Part shown: positions 44,872 to 54,297 of the stretch, one piece after another
Position numbering within the stretch: the first letter of the stretch is position 1
Layout: every line of letters begins with the position of its first letter
Made by a program: the position numbers and the translations under genes
Notes under the pieces: model-generated
The model's database searches: none
Seen by the model: only the letters and a program-made list of their open reading frames with translations
Told to the model about the DNA's origin: nothing
Assembly (NCBI GenBank): GCA_030654395.1
Contig: JAURXM010000132.1
Span: forward strand, 372,001 to 436,000
From: Aquabacterium sp.
GTDB taxonomy: Bacteria; Pseudomonadota; Gammaproteobacteria; Burkholderiales; Burkholderiaceae_C
DNA: 64,000 nt
Direction of reading: 5' to 3'

Positions 44872-46056
44872 ATGTCTGACAACAGCTCACAAGATAAACA
44901 GTTACCGGCAACAGCCCGGAAACTGAGTAAGGCCAAGGAAGAAGGTCAAGTTGTCCGATCCAAGGACTTGGGCCACTTCTTGGTGATCATGGCCGCCACA
45001 GCGGTTTTGATGGGCTTTACCCCTACCTGGATGGGCAAGATGGAGTCGCTGATGCACGCAGCGCTGCGGTTTGACGCACGCTCCGTGGCCTCAACCGACA
45101 AAATGACCGACGCCTTGAGCTTGTGGTCTCAGGAGGCGCTGATGATGATCGTGCCCTTTAGCTTGAGCATTGTGTTGGCCTCAGCGGGGGCCAGTGTCAT
45201 GGCGGGTGGCTGGGTGATGTCGTTTAAGGTCTTGTCACCCAACTTTGGAAAGCTCAACCCCATTGCGGGTTTGGGTAACATTTTGTCCAAGCAGCAAATG
45301 ATCGATGCGCTCAAGGCCAGTGCCATGGGCCTTTTATTGGGCGCTGCTGGCGTGGCCTTTTTGATCAAGGCTTGGCCAAGTTTGGTTGGATTGATTACGC
45401 AACCCTTGCCTGCGGCCATTCATGATCTGGGTATGACCCTAGGTCAGGTATCAGGCTCCATGTTGTTGGTCATGGCGGCTTTTGCGGTGCTGGACTGGCC
45501 GCTGCAGCGCTACCTCTTCGCCGAGAAGATGAAGATGAGCCATCAGGATGTCAAGGACGAGCACAAGCAGCAAGAAGGCAATACAGAGGTCAAGGCGCGA
45601 ATCAAAGCACTCATGCGTGAAATCGGTCGCAAGCGCATGTTGGCTGCGGTGCCTACCGCCGATCTGGTCGTCATGAACCCAACCCACTATGCCGTGGCGC
45701 TGAAGTATGACGAAGCCTCCATGGGCGCGCCGCGGGTGGTGGCCAAGGGGGTTGATTTGTTGGCTTTGAAGATCCGCGACATCGCCACTGAAAACCGTGT
45801 GCCTGTTTTAGAGGCGCCACCTCTTGCGCGTGCCTTGTACGCCAATACTGAGATTGACATGGAAGTGCCTGTGGCCCTGTACAGCGCTGTAGCGCAGGTC
45901 ATGGCCTATGTCTTTCAGCTTCGTCATGCGATGGCAGGCCGTTCGCCTCTGCCTGGTAATTTGCCTGACCTGGATGTGCCGACCGATCTCGATCCGCAGC
46001 ACTCAGCCAAATTGAAGGCCAAATTGGCACAAGAAGAGATGGGGTTTGAAGTATGA
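44872..46056 (+). CDS. flhB: Flagellar type III export switch protein FlhB
   Basis: The ATG at 44872 ('MSDNSSQDKQLPATARKLSK') gives 394 residues and starts at the usual family position; the track's 48 extra residues are not conserved. Four membrane helices span residues ~30-210. The self-cleavage motif NPTH is intact in 'DLVVMNPTHYAVALKYD' at about residue 269, the same position as in Salmonella FlhB. Cleavage there switches export from rod/hook to filament proteins. The cytoplasmic tail is short. Its stop overlaps flhA by 4 bases, and it heads the cluster flhB-flhA-flhF-flhG-like-fliA. Confidence 0.95.
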   Translation: MSDNSSQDKQLPATARKLSKAKEEGQVVRSKDLGHFLVIMAATAVLMGFTPTWMGKMESLMHAALRFDARSVASTDKMTDALSLWSQEALMMIVPFSLSIVLASAGASVMAGGWVMSFKVLSPNFGKLNPIAGLGNILSKQQMIDALKASAMGLLLGAAGVAFLIKAWPSLVGLITQPLPAAIHDLGMTLGQVSGSMLLVMAAFAVLDWPLQRYLFAEKMKMSHQDVKDEHKQQEGNTEVKARIKALMREIGRKRMLAAVPTADLVVMNPTHYAVALKYDEASMGAPRVVAKGVDLLALKIRDIATENRVPVLEAPPLARALYANTEIDMEVPVALYSAVAQVMAYVFQLRHAMAGRSPLPGNLPDLDVPTDLDPQHSAKLKAKLAQEEMGFEV

Positions 46057-48158
46057 ATCCGACACTGATGAGACTCCAAGCCTTGATGGGTGGCAGCGGC
46101 AAGAACCTGCAAGTGATGGCAGCCCCCATTGTGGTGGTGGCCGTCTTGGCTCTGATGGTGCTGCCTCTGCCTCCGTTTGTTTTGGATCTATTCTTTACCT
46201 TCAACATTGCGACAGCCTTGATGGTCATGATGGTGGCTGCCACCATGCTGCGTCCGCTGGACTTCGCAGCCTTCCCGCTGGTGCTGCTGCTGACAACTTT
46301 GTTGCGTTTGTCTTTGAACGTCGCATCCACTCGGGTGGTGTTGCTGGAGGGGCATACCGGAACGGGTGCAGCAGGCCAGGTGATCGAGTCTTTTGGGCAC
46401 TTCTTGATTGGTGGGAACTATGCGGTCGGTTTGATCGTGTTTGCCATCTTGGTGGTGATCAATTTTGTGGTGATCACCAAGGGTGCAGAACGAATCGCTG
46501 AAGTGGGCGCACGATTTACCTTGGATGCGATGCCTGGCAAGCAAATGGCCATCGATGCTGATTTGAACGCCGGCATGATTGACGAGAAAGAGGCCAAGCG
46601 CCGCCGCTTAGAAGTTGGCGAGGAGGCTGAGTTCCATGGTTCCATGGATGGCGCATCCAAGTTTGTGCGTGGTGACGCAGTCGCCGGCATTCTGATTTTG
46701 TTCATCAACATCGTGGGCGGCTTCGTGATTGGCGTTGTCCAGCACGGCATGTCTCCGGCTGACGCAGCCAGCACCTATGTTCTGTTGGCGGTGGGTGACG
46801 CCTTGGTCGCCCAAATCCCCGGTTTGCTGATCTCGGTGGCTGCCGCGATGGTCGTGTCCCGTGTGGGTAAGGAGCTGGACGTTGGCTCTCAGATCATGGG
46901 GCAGATGTTTGAAAACCCCAAAGTGGTTGGTGTGGCTGCCGGCATCATATTCATGCTGGGTTTGATCCCAGGTATGCCCAGTTTTGTGTTTTTGCCCATT
47001 GGCGGTGGTTTTGGATACCTTGCGTGGCGCCTGCATCAAAAACAAGAGGCAAACCGCTTGGCACCCCCGCAAGTGGACGCACCTGCTGACGCACCCAACC
47101 CCAACGGCGAGGCCTCGTGGGAGGATCTGCAGCCTGTCGATACGCTGGGCTTGGAGGTTGGCTATCGATTGATCCAGCTGGTTGACAAAGACCGAGGTGG
47201 TGACTTGCTGGCACGCATCAAAGGCGTGCGCCGCAAGTTTGCTCAAGAAGTCGGCTTCTTGCCGCCATCTGTTCACATCAAAGACAATTTGGAGCTAAAG
47301 CCTAGCTTCTACCGCATTACTTTGCGTGGTGCCGTTGTGGGCGAGGGAGAGGTTTTTCCTAATATGTTGATGGCCATCAATCCTGGGCACGTCAACAACC
47401 CCATCGCCGGTACCGCTGCGGTTGACCCTGCTTTTGGCCTGCCTGCCGTTTGGGTAGAAGAACGCCAGCGTGATGTGGCGCAAATGGAGGGCTACACAGT
47501 GGTTGATCCTGCGACCGTGGTGGCCACCCATCTTTCACACTTGATGCAAGTACACGCAGCCAAGTTGTTGGGGCGGGTAGAGACCCAGCAGTTGGTAGAG
47601 CACGTGACCAAGCTGGCCCCCAAACTGATCGAAGATGTGGTTCCCAAAATGGTCGGTATTGCTACCCTGCAAAAAGTGCTCCAACTGCTTCTAGAAGAGG
47701 GCGTGCACATCCGTGACATGCGCTCGATCATCGAGACCGTGGCCGAGCATGCCGCCACGAACCTCAATATCGTCAATGACCCGCCAGAGCTGGCACGTCG
47801 CATCCGAGTGGGCTTGGCTCCAGCCATTGTTCAGCAAATCTATGGCCCCGTGAAAGAGCTTGACGTCATCGCCATTGAGCCCGATTTGGAGCGTCTGCTG
47901 ACGCAGGCCTTGACCTCACCCAACGGCCCGATGCTGGACCCTGGTGTGGCGGACCATTTGACACGTCAAGCGGCCGAGGCCACGCAACGTCAAGAGAACA
48001 TGGGGCATCCCGCTTGCCTCTTGGTGCCCGATGCCATCCGCCCCTCTGTGGCGCGGCTACTCAAGCGGGCTGCGCCGCGCTTGAAAGTGCTGGGCCACAG
48101 CGAAATCCCTGAGACACATTCGATTCGTATCGGTACCCTGATCGGAGGCCACGCATGA
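46053..48158 (+). CDS. flhA: Flagellar export gate protein FlhA
   Basis: A 701-residue FlhA from an ATGA overlap with flhB. The N-terminal ~340 residues hold eight helices ('APIVVVAVLALMVLPLPPFV') and the FHIPEP family block ('LLTTLLRLSLNVASTRVVLL', 'RFTLDAMPGKQMAIDADLNA'). The C-terminal ~340 residues are the cytoplasmic domain that docks substrate-chaperone complexes ('LIEDVVPKMVGIATLQKVLQ', 'EGVHIRDMRSIIETVAEHA'). It forms a nonameric ring in the export apparatus and helps use the proton motive force. The stop overlaps flhF by 4 bases. Confidence 0.96.
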   Translation: MNPTLMRLQALMGGSGKNLQVMAAPIVVVAVLALMVLPLPPFVLDLFFTFNIATALMVMMVAATMLRPLDFAAFPLVLLLTTLLRLSLNVASTRVVLLEGHTGTGAAGQVIESFGHFLIGGNYAVGLIVFAILVVINFVVITKGAERIAEVGARFTLDAMPGKQMAIDADLNAGMIDEKEAKRRRLEVGEEAEFHGSMDGASKFVRGDAVAGILILFINIVGGFVIGVVQHGMSPADAASTYVLLAVGDALVAQIPGLLISVAAAMVVSRVGKELDVGSQIMGQMFENPKVVGVAAGIIFMLGLIPGMPSFVFLPIGGGFGYLAWRLHQKQEANRLAPPQVDAPADAPNPNGEASWEDLQPVDTLGLEVGYRLIQLVDKDRGGDLLARIKGVRRKFAQEVGFLPPSVHIKDNLELKPSFYRITLRGAVVGEGEVFPNMLMAINPGHVNNPIAGTAAVDPAFGLPAVWVEERQRDVAQMEGYTVVDPATVVATHLSHLMQVHAAKLLGRVETQQLVEHVTKLAPKLIEDVVPKMVGIATLQKVLQLLLEEGVHIRDMRSIIETVAEHAATNLNIVNDPPELARRIRVGLAPAIVQQIYGPVKELDVIAIEPDLERLLTQALTSPNGPMLDPGVADHLTRQAAEATQRQENMGHPACLLVPDAIRPSVARLLKRAAPRLKVLGHSEIPETHSIRIGTLIGGHA

Positions 48159-49831
48159 ACGTCAAACGCTTTACTGGACGAAATAGCCGTGAGGCCATGC
48201 AAAAGGTCAAGGCCGCATTCGGCGATGACGCCGTGGTGCTGTCGACCAAGCCAGCTGCCGAGGGCGGCATAGAGATCCTGGCCATGGCATCTGACAACGT
48301 GCCCGCGATGGACAGCTACGCCATCGAAAAAGATGAGCCTGACCTGGGTGTACGCCCAGAGCCTGTCAGCTTGCCGACCAAAAAACAAGCTGGCAAGCAG
48401 GCCAAAGAGGCCATGTCGCATTTAGCCAGCACGGTGCAAGACGACGTCAAGCAACTGGCGATGAGCACCTTGTCGTTCCAAGACTATGTGCGCGAGCGCA
48501 TGCTCAAGCGCCGTCAAGCTGCGATGCAGCCGCGCACCGAGCCCGCGATGGCCATGCCGCCAGAGGAGCAGCTGACGCAGCGCTTCGCTGCACCCAAGGT
48601 TCAGCGACAAGAAGCACTTGCGCCTGTTGACCTAGGCGGCGACACACTCAAACGCGGCGCGCCTAGTCGCCCTGCGCCAGAAGCCGATGAGTGGGAGGCA
48701 TTGCGCCAGATATCAGTGGAACGCCCTGTTGTGAAGGCCAAGCCAGCGCAGGTAGTGCCATTGCGCAGCGAGCATACAGACCTCACCATCGACAAAATCA
48801 AGCCTGCCCGTGATGCTGTACGCAGCGCCTCGCCTGATGCGGCGACCTTGGCCGCGCTGAAAGCATCACAAGAGGCCAATGCCTCGATGTTGGGCGAGTT
48901 GCGGGCCATGCGTGCGATGATGAAGGAGCGGTTTGACACCATGGCTTTCATCGACAAGCTGGGCCGCTCACCGGCACAAGCAGCGTTGGCGCAAAAACTA
49001 TTGGATGGCGGTTTCTCCACCGTACTGATTCGCAAGTTGCTCGATGCCATGCCCGCTGATGTGGCCAACGGCGCTCACGACGAAGTGCAGTGGGCCACCC
49101 AAGTGCTGCAACGCAACTTGAACACCGCAGATCATGAGTTGTCGGTAGAAGACCAGGGCGGCATCTTTGCCATGATTGGCTCCACAGGGGTGGGCAAGAC
49201 CACCACCACGGCCAAGCTGGCTGCGGTATTTGCTGCCAAGCACGGGGCAGGCAACTTGGGCTTGATCACCCTGGATGCCTACCGTGTGGGCGCGCACGAG
49301 CAACTGCGTGCCTATGGCCGCATCCTCGGGGTGCCTGTTCACATGGCCCATGACCGTGCCGCACTGGAAGACCTGCTGGAGCTGCTGGCGGGTAAAAAAC
49401 TGATCTTGATCGACACGGCGGGTATGGCTCAACGTGACGGTCGCACCAAAGAGTTGTTGGACATGCTGGCACATCCCAGTATCCGAAAATTGCTGGTGAT
49501 CAACACAGCTGCACAAGGGGACGCGATCGAGGATGTGATGAACTCGTATCACGCCGAAGTCTGCGCAGGCGTCGTGCTGTCCAAGCTGGATGAGGCCGTC
49601 AAACTCGGCCCAGCCTTGGATGCGTTAATTCGTCACAAATTGAAGGTACTTGGTGTGGCCAACGGACAGCGTGTGCCGGAAGATTGGCACAGGCTGTCTG
49701 CGCAAGCCCTGATCCACCGTGCACTGCGTGCCAGTCTGAATCCTGCATACCGTCTGGACCCGAACGAAGTGAGTTTGATGTTCTCTATGCCTGCACAGAC
49801 GGACCCGTTGTCCCCGGCTCGCCCTGTTTGA
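48155..49831 (+). CDS. flhF: Flagellar SRP-like GTPase FlhF
   Basis: A 558-residue protein. The basic N-terminal B domain ('VKRFTGRNSREAMQKVKAAF') is followed by a long variable linker and the SRP-type NG domain. GTP-binding motifs are G1 'GSTGVGKTTTTAKLAA' near residue 342, 'LITLDAYRVGAHEQLRAYGR' and 'LILIDTAGMAQRDGR'; 'GVVLSKLDEAVKLG' supplies the specificity motif. FlhF sets the position and number of polar flagella, so polar flagellation is likely. It normally partners with FlhG, whose gene follows at 43 bases but has lost its P-loop here. It overlaps flhA by 4 bases. Confidence 0.94.
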   Translation: MNVKRFTGRNSREAMQKVKAAFGDDAVVLSTKPAAEGGIEILAMASDNVPAMDSYAIEKDEPDLGVRPEPVSLPTKKQAGKQAKEAMSHLASTVQDDVKQLAMSTLSFQDYVRERMLKRRQAAMQPRTEPAMAMPPEEQLTQRFAAPKVQRQEALAPVDLGGDTLKRGAPSRPAPEADEWEALRQISVERPVVKAKPAQVVPLRSEHTDLTIDKIKPARDAVRSASPDAATLAALKASQEANASMLGELRAMRAMMKERFDTMAFIDKLGRSPAQAALAQKLLDGGFSTVLIRKLLDAMPADVANGAHDEVQWATQVLQRNLNTADHELSVEDQGGIFAMIGSTGVGKTTTTAKLAAVFAAKHGAGNLGLITLDAYRVGAHEQLRAYGRILGVPVHMAHDRAALEDLLELLAGKKLILIDTAGMAQRDGRTKELLDMLAHPSIRKLLVINTAAQGDAIEDVMNSYHAEVCAGVVLSKLDEAVKLGPALDALIRHKLKVLGVANGQRVPEDWHRLSAQALIHRALRASLNPAYRLDPNEVSLMFSMPAQTDPLSPARPV

Positions 49832-49873
49832 TCCCAGCTCGCCAACTCTACAGATGCGAAAGACGGCTAACCG

Positions 49874-50716
49874 ATGATCACAACCGAACGCAAGCCACTG
49901 AGTGCGAGTCAGGCCACAGCCCGCCAACCGGCGGATCAGGCCCAGGGCTTGAGGCAGATGTTTGCCTCTAGGGTCCTGCGCTTCGTGCCTGTCGTGGCCA
50001 ACCCCAGCGCCGGCTGTGGTGGCTTGGTACTGGAGCGCCTTTGTGCGGCCTACGCCGATTTTGATTTACACACACTGGTGGTCGATGCCAGTGACCAAGC
50101 ACGCCCTCCCGGTGAGCTCGCTGAGTTTGATCTGGCCGAAGGTGTTGAAGTCTTGTCCGACCTGATCAGCTACATGCCCGCTAGAGGCTTGCCCCTGCGC
50201 TACGCAGATGCCAGAGGCTCATGCTGCAGCCTACTCGATGCCTTGGCCGATGCCTCGCCGCAAAGTGACGTGGTGTTGGTGCACGCATCCGCCAGCGAGT
50301 TGGTGCGCTTGTTTGGGCACCGCGCACGAGGCATCAACTTGAGGCCCTTGCTGTTCACCAACGACTTGGCTGAAGGCCTCAAAGACGCTTATGGATCGGT
50401 CAAAGTGCTGAGCCAGCGTGGAGGCTGGCTGGCCTACGATTTGTTGGTTTGCGCCACCACGCGCAGCCAGCAAGCGGAGCCTGTTGCAGAGCGTTTGGCG
50501 CGCTGCTCAGATGACTTCTTGGGCGTAGCGCAACGCGACTGGCAACTGTTGGACCCCAGTGAGCCCGCTGCCACTGAGCCACACCCTCGTTTTATGGAAA
50601 TGGCAGCGGGTTTGCTGCACGGTGCCTTGCCCCTGACCTTGGGTGACACGGCTTTTGATCAACTGATGTCGCCAGGGGCCGCCTTGCCCTCACGCGCCGC
50701 ACCTGTACTCAATTGA
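49874..50716 (+). CDS. FlhG/FleN-like protein lacking the P-loop
   Basis: A 280-residue soluble protein in the flhG slot between flhF and fliA. It follows the MinD/FlhG layout: a first strand 'RFVPVVANPSAGCGGLVLER' where FlhG would have the GKGGVGKT P-loop, then 'DLHTLVVDASDQARPPGELA', 'SDVVLVHASASELVRLFG', and 'LLFTNDLAEGLKDAYGSVKV'-like text resembling the FlhG segment after the switch regions. The catalytic lysines and most of the Walker A glycines are missing, so ATP binding is doubtful. It may still regulate FlhF or flagellar number. The 3' end lies very close to fliA. An alternative reading is a locus-specific protein of unrelated fold; I favour a degenerate FlhG. Confidence 0.62.
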   Translation: MITTERKPLSASQATARQPADQAQGLRQMFASRVLRFVPVVANPSAGCGGLVLERLCAAYADFDLHTLVVDASDQARPPGELAEFDLAEGVEVLSDLISYMPARGLPLRYADARGSCCSLLDALADASPQSDVVLVHASASELVRLFGHRARGINLRPLLFTNDLAEGLKDAYGSVKVLSQRGGWLAYDLLVCATTRSQQAEPVAERLARCSDDFLGVAQRDWQLLDPSEPAATEPHPRFMEMAAGLLHGALPLTLGDTAFDQLMSPGAALPSRAAPVLN

Positions 50717-50733
50717 CGATCATGGAGCAAAAC

Positions 50734-51447
50734 ATGTACACCGCCAAAGGACGCCTCGACGTTGACACCATGTTGCGTCAGTACAGTCCGCTGGTTCGCC
50801 GATTGGCGCACCAGATGATTGCCAAATTGCCGGCCAACGTCGAGATAGATGACCTGATTCAGGTCGGCATGATCGGGCTCACTGATGCACTGACCCGCTT
50901 TGATGCAGGGCAGGGGGTTCAGTTTGAAACCTTCGCCACCCAGCGCATTCGCGGCGCCATGCTCGATGAGTTGCGTGGCGCCGACTGGCTCAGTCGAGGC
51001 ATACGCAAGCAGCAGCGTGACATTGAGTCAGCCGTTCACCGGTTGGAGCAACGCTTAGGCCGTGCGCCGCATGAAGGCGAAATCGCCAAAGAAATGGACA
51101 TGACGCTGCCAGATTACCAAGAGATGCTCGGCAAGGTGCGTGGGACCCAGCTGATCTACCTTGAGGACATGAGCGGCGAGGATGGCGACAACGACTACCT
51201 TGATCGGCATGTGACCAATGAGGGCGATGACCCTTTGAGTCTGCTGCAAGACCACCGCATGCGCCATGCGTTGGTTGAAGCCATCAAGCACCTGCCCGAG
51301 CGCGAGCAATACGTCATGAGCATGTACTACGAGCAGGACATGAATCTCAAGGAAATCGCCGCCGTTCTGGGCGTGACCGAGTCCCGCATTTGTCAGTTAC
51401 ACAGCCAATCGATTGCGCGTTTGCGTGTCAAGTTACGCGAGTGGTGA
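50734..51447 (+). CDS. fliA: Flagellar sigma-28 factor FliA
   Basis: I use the ATG at 50734 ('MYTAKGRLDVDTMLRQYSPL'), with GGAG 6 bases upstream; it gives 237 residues, like E. coli FliA, and the starts at 50713 and 50722 add residues without a good ribosome site. Region 2 ('IDDLIQVGMIGLTDALTRFD', 'VQFETFATQRIRGAMLDELR') contains the -10 recognition helix. Region 4 ('MNLKEIAAVLGVTESRICQL') binds the -35. It transcribes late flagellar and chemotaxis genes. The 3' end of the gene contains a sigma-28-like box ahead of the next chemoreceptor gene. Confidence 0.95.
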   Translation: MYTAKGRLDVDTMLRQYSPLVRRLAHQMIAKLPANVEIDDLIQVGMIGLTDALTRFDAGQGVQFETFATQRIRGAMLDELRGADWLSRGIRKQQRDIESAVHRLEQRLGRAPHEGEIAKEMDMTLPDYQEMLGKVRGTQLIYLEDMSGEDGDNDYLDRHVTNEGDDPLSLLQDHRMRHALVEAIKHLPEREQYVMSMYYEQDMNLKEIAAVLGVTESRICQLHSQSIARLRVKLREW

Positions 51448-51455
51448 GCCGATAA
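51428..51455 (+). promoter_or_regulatory. Candidate sigma-28 promoter for the first chemoreceptor gene
   Basis: TCAAGTTA, 12 bases, then GCCGATAA. The -10 half matches the sigma-28 consensus GCCGATAA exactly and the -35 half is close to TAAAGTTT, though the spacing is one base longer than usual. It covers the end of fliA and would drive the downstream receptor gene. The predicted transcription start (about 51461) would fall after the AAGGA ribosome site at 51454, which argues against simple use. Confidence 0.35.
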
Positions 51456-51465
51456 GGACAACATC

Positions 51466-52839
51466 ATGTGGGGCATATTCAAACGACACAAGGCGCAAAT
51501 CGAGATCGCTGACGATCTTGAGCCTGCTGAGCTGCGCGCCAGCCAGCACGATGTGCGGGAGTTGGCTGAAACCTTGCAGCGCGACACAAGTGGGCTAGGC
51601 TGTGAAGCGGCGCACCTGCGCGGCTCATTAGAGGACGCCACAGCCATCGCTGCCCACCAAACCGAAACGCTGGCGGGTTTGGTGGCCAAGCTTCAGGATA
51701 TTGTTCAATCGCAAGAGCTTATCCACAACGAAACTGTGAGCGGCTTGAGTTCGATGAAATTAGCGCGCGATAGCGTGGGCCATGTGGGACACGAAGTCCG
51801 CGAAGTAGTCGAGACCTTGCACAAGGTGGCCGATGCCGCACGCGAGATCACACAAGTGGCCTTGCAAACCCGTTTGGTGGCATTCAATGCCTCCGTTGAG
51901 GCCAAACGCGCAGGGGTAGCTGGCGCGGGGTTCTCCGTTGTGGCTGATGCGGTGAAAGACCTGTCAAACCAAGTGGAGTCGATATCTAAAGCGATCATGA
52001 GCACGATTGGTACACTGGATTTACGCATCCAGTCGCTGGCCAATGACCTCAGCGACCAAGGTCAAAACGCAGCCACACAGAAAGGGCGAACCAGCTTTCA
52101 CCAAGCGCTGCATGGCGTCGAGGAGGGCGTGATCCGCATCAGCAACGCAGCTGACGCCAGCCGCCAATTGACGCAAGGCGTGCACGAGCAAATTGGCCTG
52201 ATGGAGACCGAGGTGCAACAAGCACGCACCGGACTTGCCTCCGCCTTTAAGCGCAGCGAGGCTGTGCTCACGGTCTCCGAGAAGTTGATGGAGATGATTT
52301 CTGTGTCGGGCGTGGATACCGGTGACACACTATACATCGAGCTTGTGCAGCGCGTCGCCGCTCAAATATCGCAAGCATTGGATGAGGCCGTGACGGCACG
52401 GCGCATATCGCTTGATCAGCTTTTTGATGATCAATACAAACCCATTGATGGCACACAACCGCAGCAACACAGCACCCACTTCAACGCGCTCATGGATGTG
52501 TTGTTGCCGCCTTTTCAAGAAGAAACGCTCAAGGCCTTGCCTGATATCGTGTTTTGTATCGCGGCTGACCGCAATGGCTACATATCGACCCACAACGATA
52601 TCTATTGCCAACCACAAAAACCAGGTGAGTTGGTCTGGAATACAGCCAACTCCCGCTGGCGGCGTATCTTCAATGACCGCACAGGCTTGGCGTCAGGCCG
52701 TAATGAGCGGCCCTTCCTCTTGCAGACCTATCGCAGAGACATGGGTGGCGGCAAGTTTGTGTTGCTCAAAGAAGCCGCAGCACCCATCACTGTGGGTGGC
52801 AGGCACTGGGGTGGCTTGCGTCTGGCTTATCGTTTCTGA
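51466..52839 (+). CDS. Soluble chemoreceptor-like protein with C-terminal sensor domain
   Basis: A 457-residue protein without membrane helices or a periplasmic domain. The N-terminal ~290 residues are a coiled-coil signalling domain. Its hairpin tip near residue 130-165 reads 'ALQTRLVAFNASVEAKRAG' and 'GAGFSVVADAVKDLSNQVES', changed from the standard tip found in the next gene. The C-terminal ~120 residues form a conserved receptor-associated sensor domain ('IAADRNGYISTHNDIYCQPQ', 'RRIFNDRTGLASGR', 'PFLLQTYRRDMGGG'), so the usual order of sensor and signalling modules is reversed. It should sense a cytoplasmic cue. It sits 18 bases after fliA. Confidence 0.78.
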   Translation: MWGIFKRHKAQIEIADDLEPAELRASQHDVRELAETLQRDTSGLGCEAAHLRGSLEDATAIAAHQTETLAGLVAKLQDIVQSQELIHNETVSGLSSMKLARDSVGHVGHEVREVVETLHKVADAAREITQVALQTRLVAFNASVEAKRAGVAGAGFSVVADAVKDLSNQVESISKAIMSTIGTLDLRIQSLANDLSDQGQNAATQKGRTSFHQALHGVEEGVIRISNAADASRQLTQGVHEQIGLMETEVQQARTGLASAFKRSEAVLTVSEKLMEMISVSGVDTGDTLYIELVQRVAAQISQALDEAVTARRISLDQLFDDQYKPIDGTQPQQHSTHFNALMDVLLPPFQEETLKALPDIVFCIAADRNGYISTHNDIYCQPQKPGELVWNTANSRWRRIFNDRTGLASGRNERPFLLQTYRRDMGGGKFVLLKEAAAPITVGGRHWGGLRLAYRF

Positions 52840-52866
52840 AGTTTGTTGTTGGGAATCAGCGTGACC

Positions 52867-54297
52867 ATGAGTTCATCAAGAATGTCAGTTAGCTCCGTCT
52901 TTCATCAAAACGACCGCGTTGTGTTGATGAGTATGGCTGCAGTGTTTGTGGGGGCCTTGATTTATGCATCGCTCAATGATGCGGTCGTCGTAGCTTGCGC
53001 CATTGGGCTACCACTGCTCTTGCTCGGTTTGAGCATTGCACACTGGTCAAAAGCAGGCGCATTGAGTCGTGTCGCTTTGCCTATCCTAGGCATGTCTATG
53101 GTGGCGTTGCTGATTCATGTGGCCCGTGGTCACAATGAGGCGCATTTTGCTGTTTTTGCATTTCTGTCGGTGACGGTGGTCTATCGAAATCCGATTGCCG
53201 TTTTGGCAGCGGCTGCGGCCATTGCGGTGCACCACCTGGCATTCAATCAATTTCAGACTTGGGGCTGGGGCCCAATTTGTTTTACAGAGCCTAGCTTTGG
53301 TAAAGTTGTTGAGCACGCACTTTATGTTGTCGCTCAGTCTGCTGTATTGATTTTGCTTTCCACTCGGGCGAAGCGTGACTTTCAATCAGCTGAGGAATTG
53401 ATGCTGATGGCTTCGAGTTTGCGAACCCATGATGGCTTGATCGATTTAACGGCGGCTCACGTGGATTTCAAAGGTCAGGCCAGTAAAAAACTGGCCGAAG
53501 TACTGCGCTATATTGAGTCGTCAATCAATCTCGTGCGGCAGTCTGCGCAAGCCATTAACCAAGCCAGCAATGACATTGCCGAAGGTAATGATGCGCTCAA
53601 ACAGCGGACTAGCGAGGCCGAGGTCAGTTTGGAGGCGACGTCCTCGGCTGTTAGTCACATCGCAGTCATCATCAGTGCGAGTGGCGACAACGCAAGACAG
53701 GCCAACAGCTTGGCTGGCTCGGCTTCCGATGTCGCCGCTCAAGGCGGCCAAGCTGTCAGTCGAGTCGTCACAACCATGAGTGATATTCAAGGTTCAAGCA
53801 GAAAGATAACGGACATCATCAGTGTCATTGACGGCATCGCTTTTCAAACCAATATTTTGGCTTTGAATGCAGCTGTTGAGGCAGCTCGAGCCGGAGAGCA
53901 AGGCAGAGGCTTTGCCGTTGTGGCCAGTGAGGTTCGGATGCTGGCACAACGTAGTGCGAATGCGGCAAAGGAAATCAAAAATTTGATCACTGACAGCGTT
54001 GAGCAGGTTGATGTGGGGAGTGGTCTTGTTGGTAATACGGGGCAGATCATTGGCGACGTGGTCGACCAAGTTCAGCGTGTGAGCGAGTTGGTCGGTTTGA
54101 TCTCGGCCTCTAGTGCGGATCAGCGTGAGGGCATGGGGCAGATCAATCACGCTATCAGCAGAATGGAGCAGGTCAGGCAGGAAAATGCCACCCTCATGTC
54201 CCGAACATCCGTCACGGTTCAGCGTTTGCGTGAGCAGGCCGCAGAATTGACGGCGGCCGTTTCAGTGTTCAACACGGATGGCGCCTTGCGCGCTTGA
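52867..54297 (+). CDS. Methyl-accepting chemotaxis protein with multi-helix membrane sensor
   Basis: I use the ATG at 52867, giving about 476 residues. The N-terminal ~180 residues hold six hydrophobic helices ('[16 protein letters not shown]', '[16 protein letters not shown]', '[20 protein letters not shown]'), so there is no large periplasmic loop. A HAMP-like linker is followed by a canonical MCP signalling domain with the tip '[20 protein letters not shown]' and '[20 protein letters not shown]'. It should bind CheA/CheW and be methylated. The ligand is unknown; membrane sensors of this shape may detect redox, pH or hydrophobic signals. Its TGA stop abuts the argF stop (TGATCA). Confidence 0.86.
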   Translation: MSSSRMSVSSVFHQNDRVVLMSMAAVFVGALIYASLNDAVVVACAIGLPLLLLGLSIAHWSKAGALSRVALPILGMSMVALLIHVARGHNEAHFAVFAFLSVTVVYRNPIAVLAAAAAIAVHHLAFNQFQTWGWGPICFTEPSFGKVVEHALYVVAQSAVLILLSTRAKRDFQSAEELMLMASSLRTHDGLIDLTAAHVDFKGQASKKLAEVLRYIESSINLVRQSAQAINQASNDIAEGNDALKQRTSEAEVSLEATSSAVSHIAVIISASGDNARQANSLAGSASDVAAQGGQAVSRVVTTMSDIQGSSRKITDIISVIDGIAFQTNILALNAAVEAARAGEQGRGFAVVASEVRMLAQRSANAAKEIKNLITDSVEQVDVGSGLVGNTGQIIGDVVDQVQRVSELVGLISASSADQREGMGQINHAISRMEQVRQENATLMSRTSVTVQRLREQAAELTAAVSVFNTDGALRA

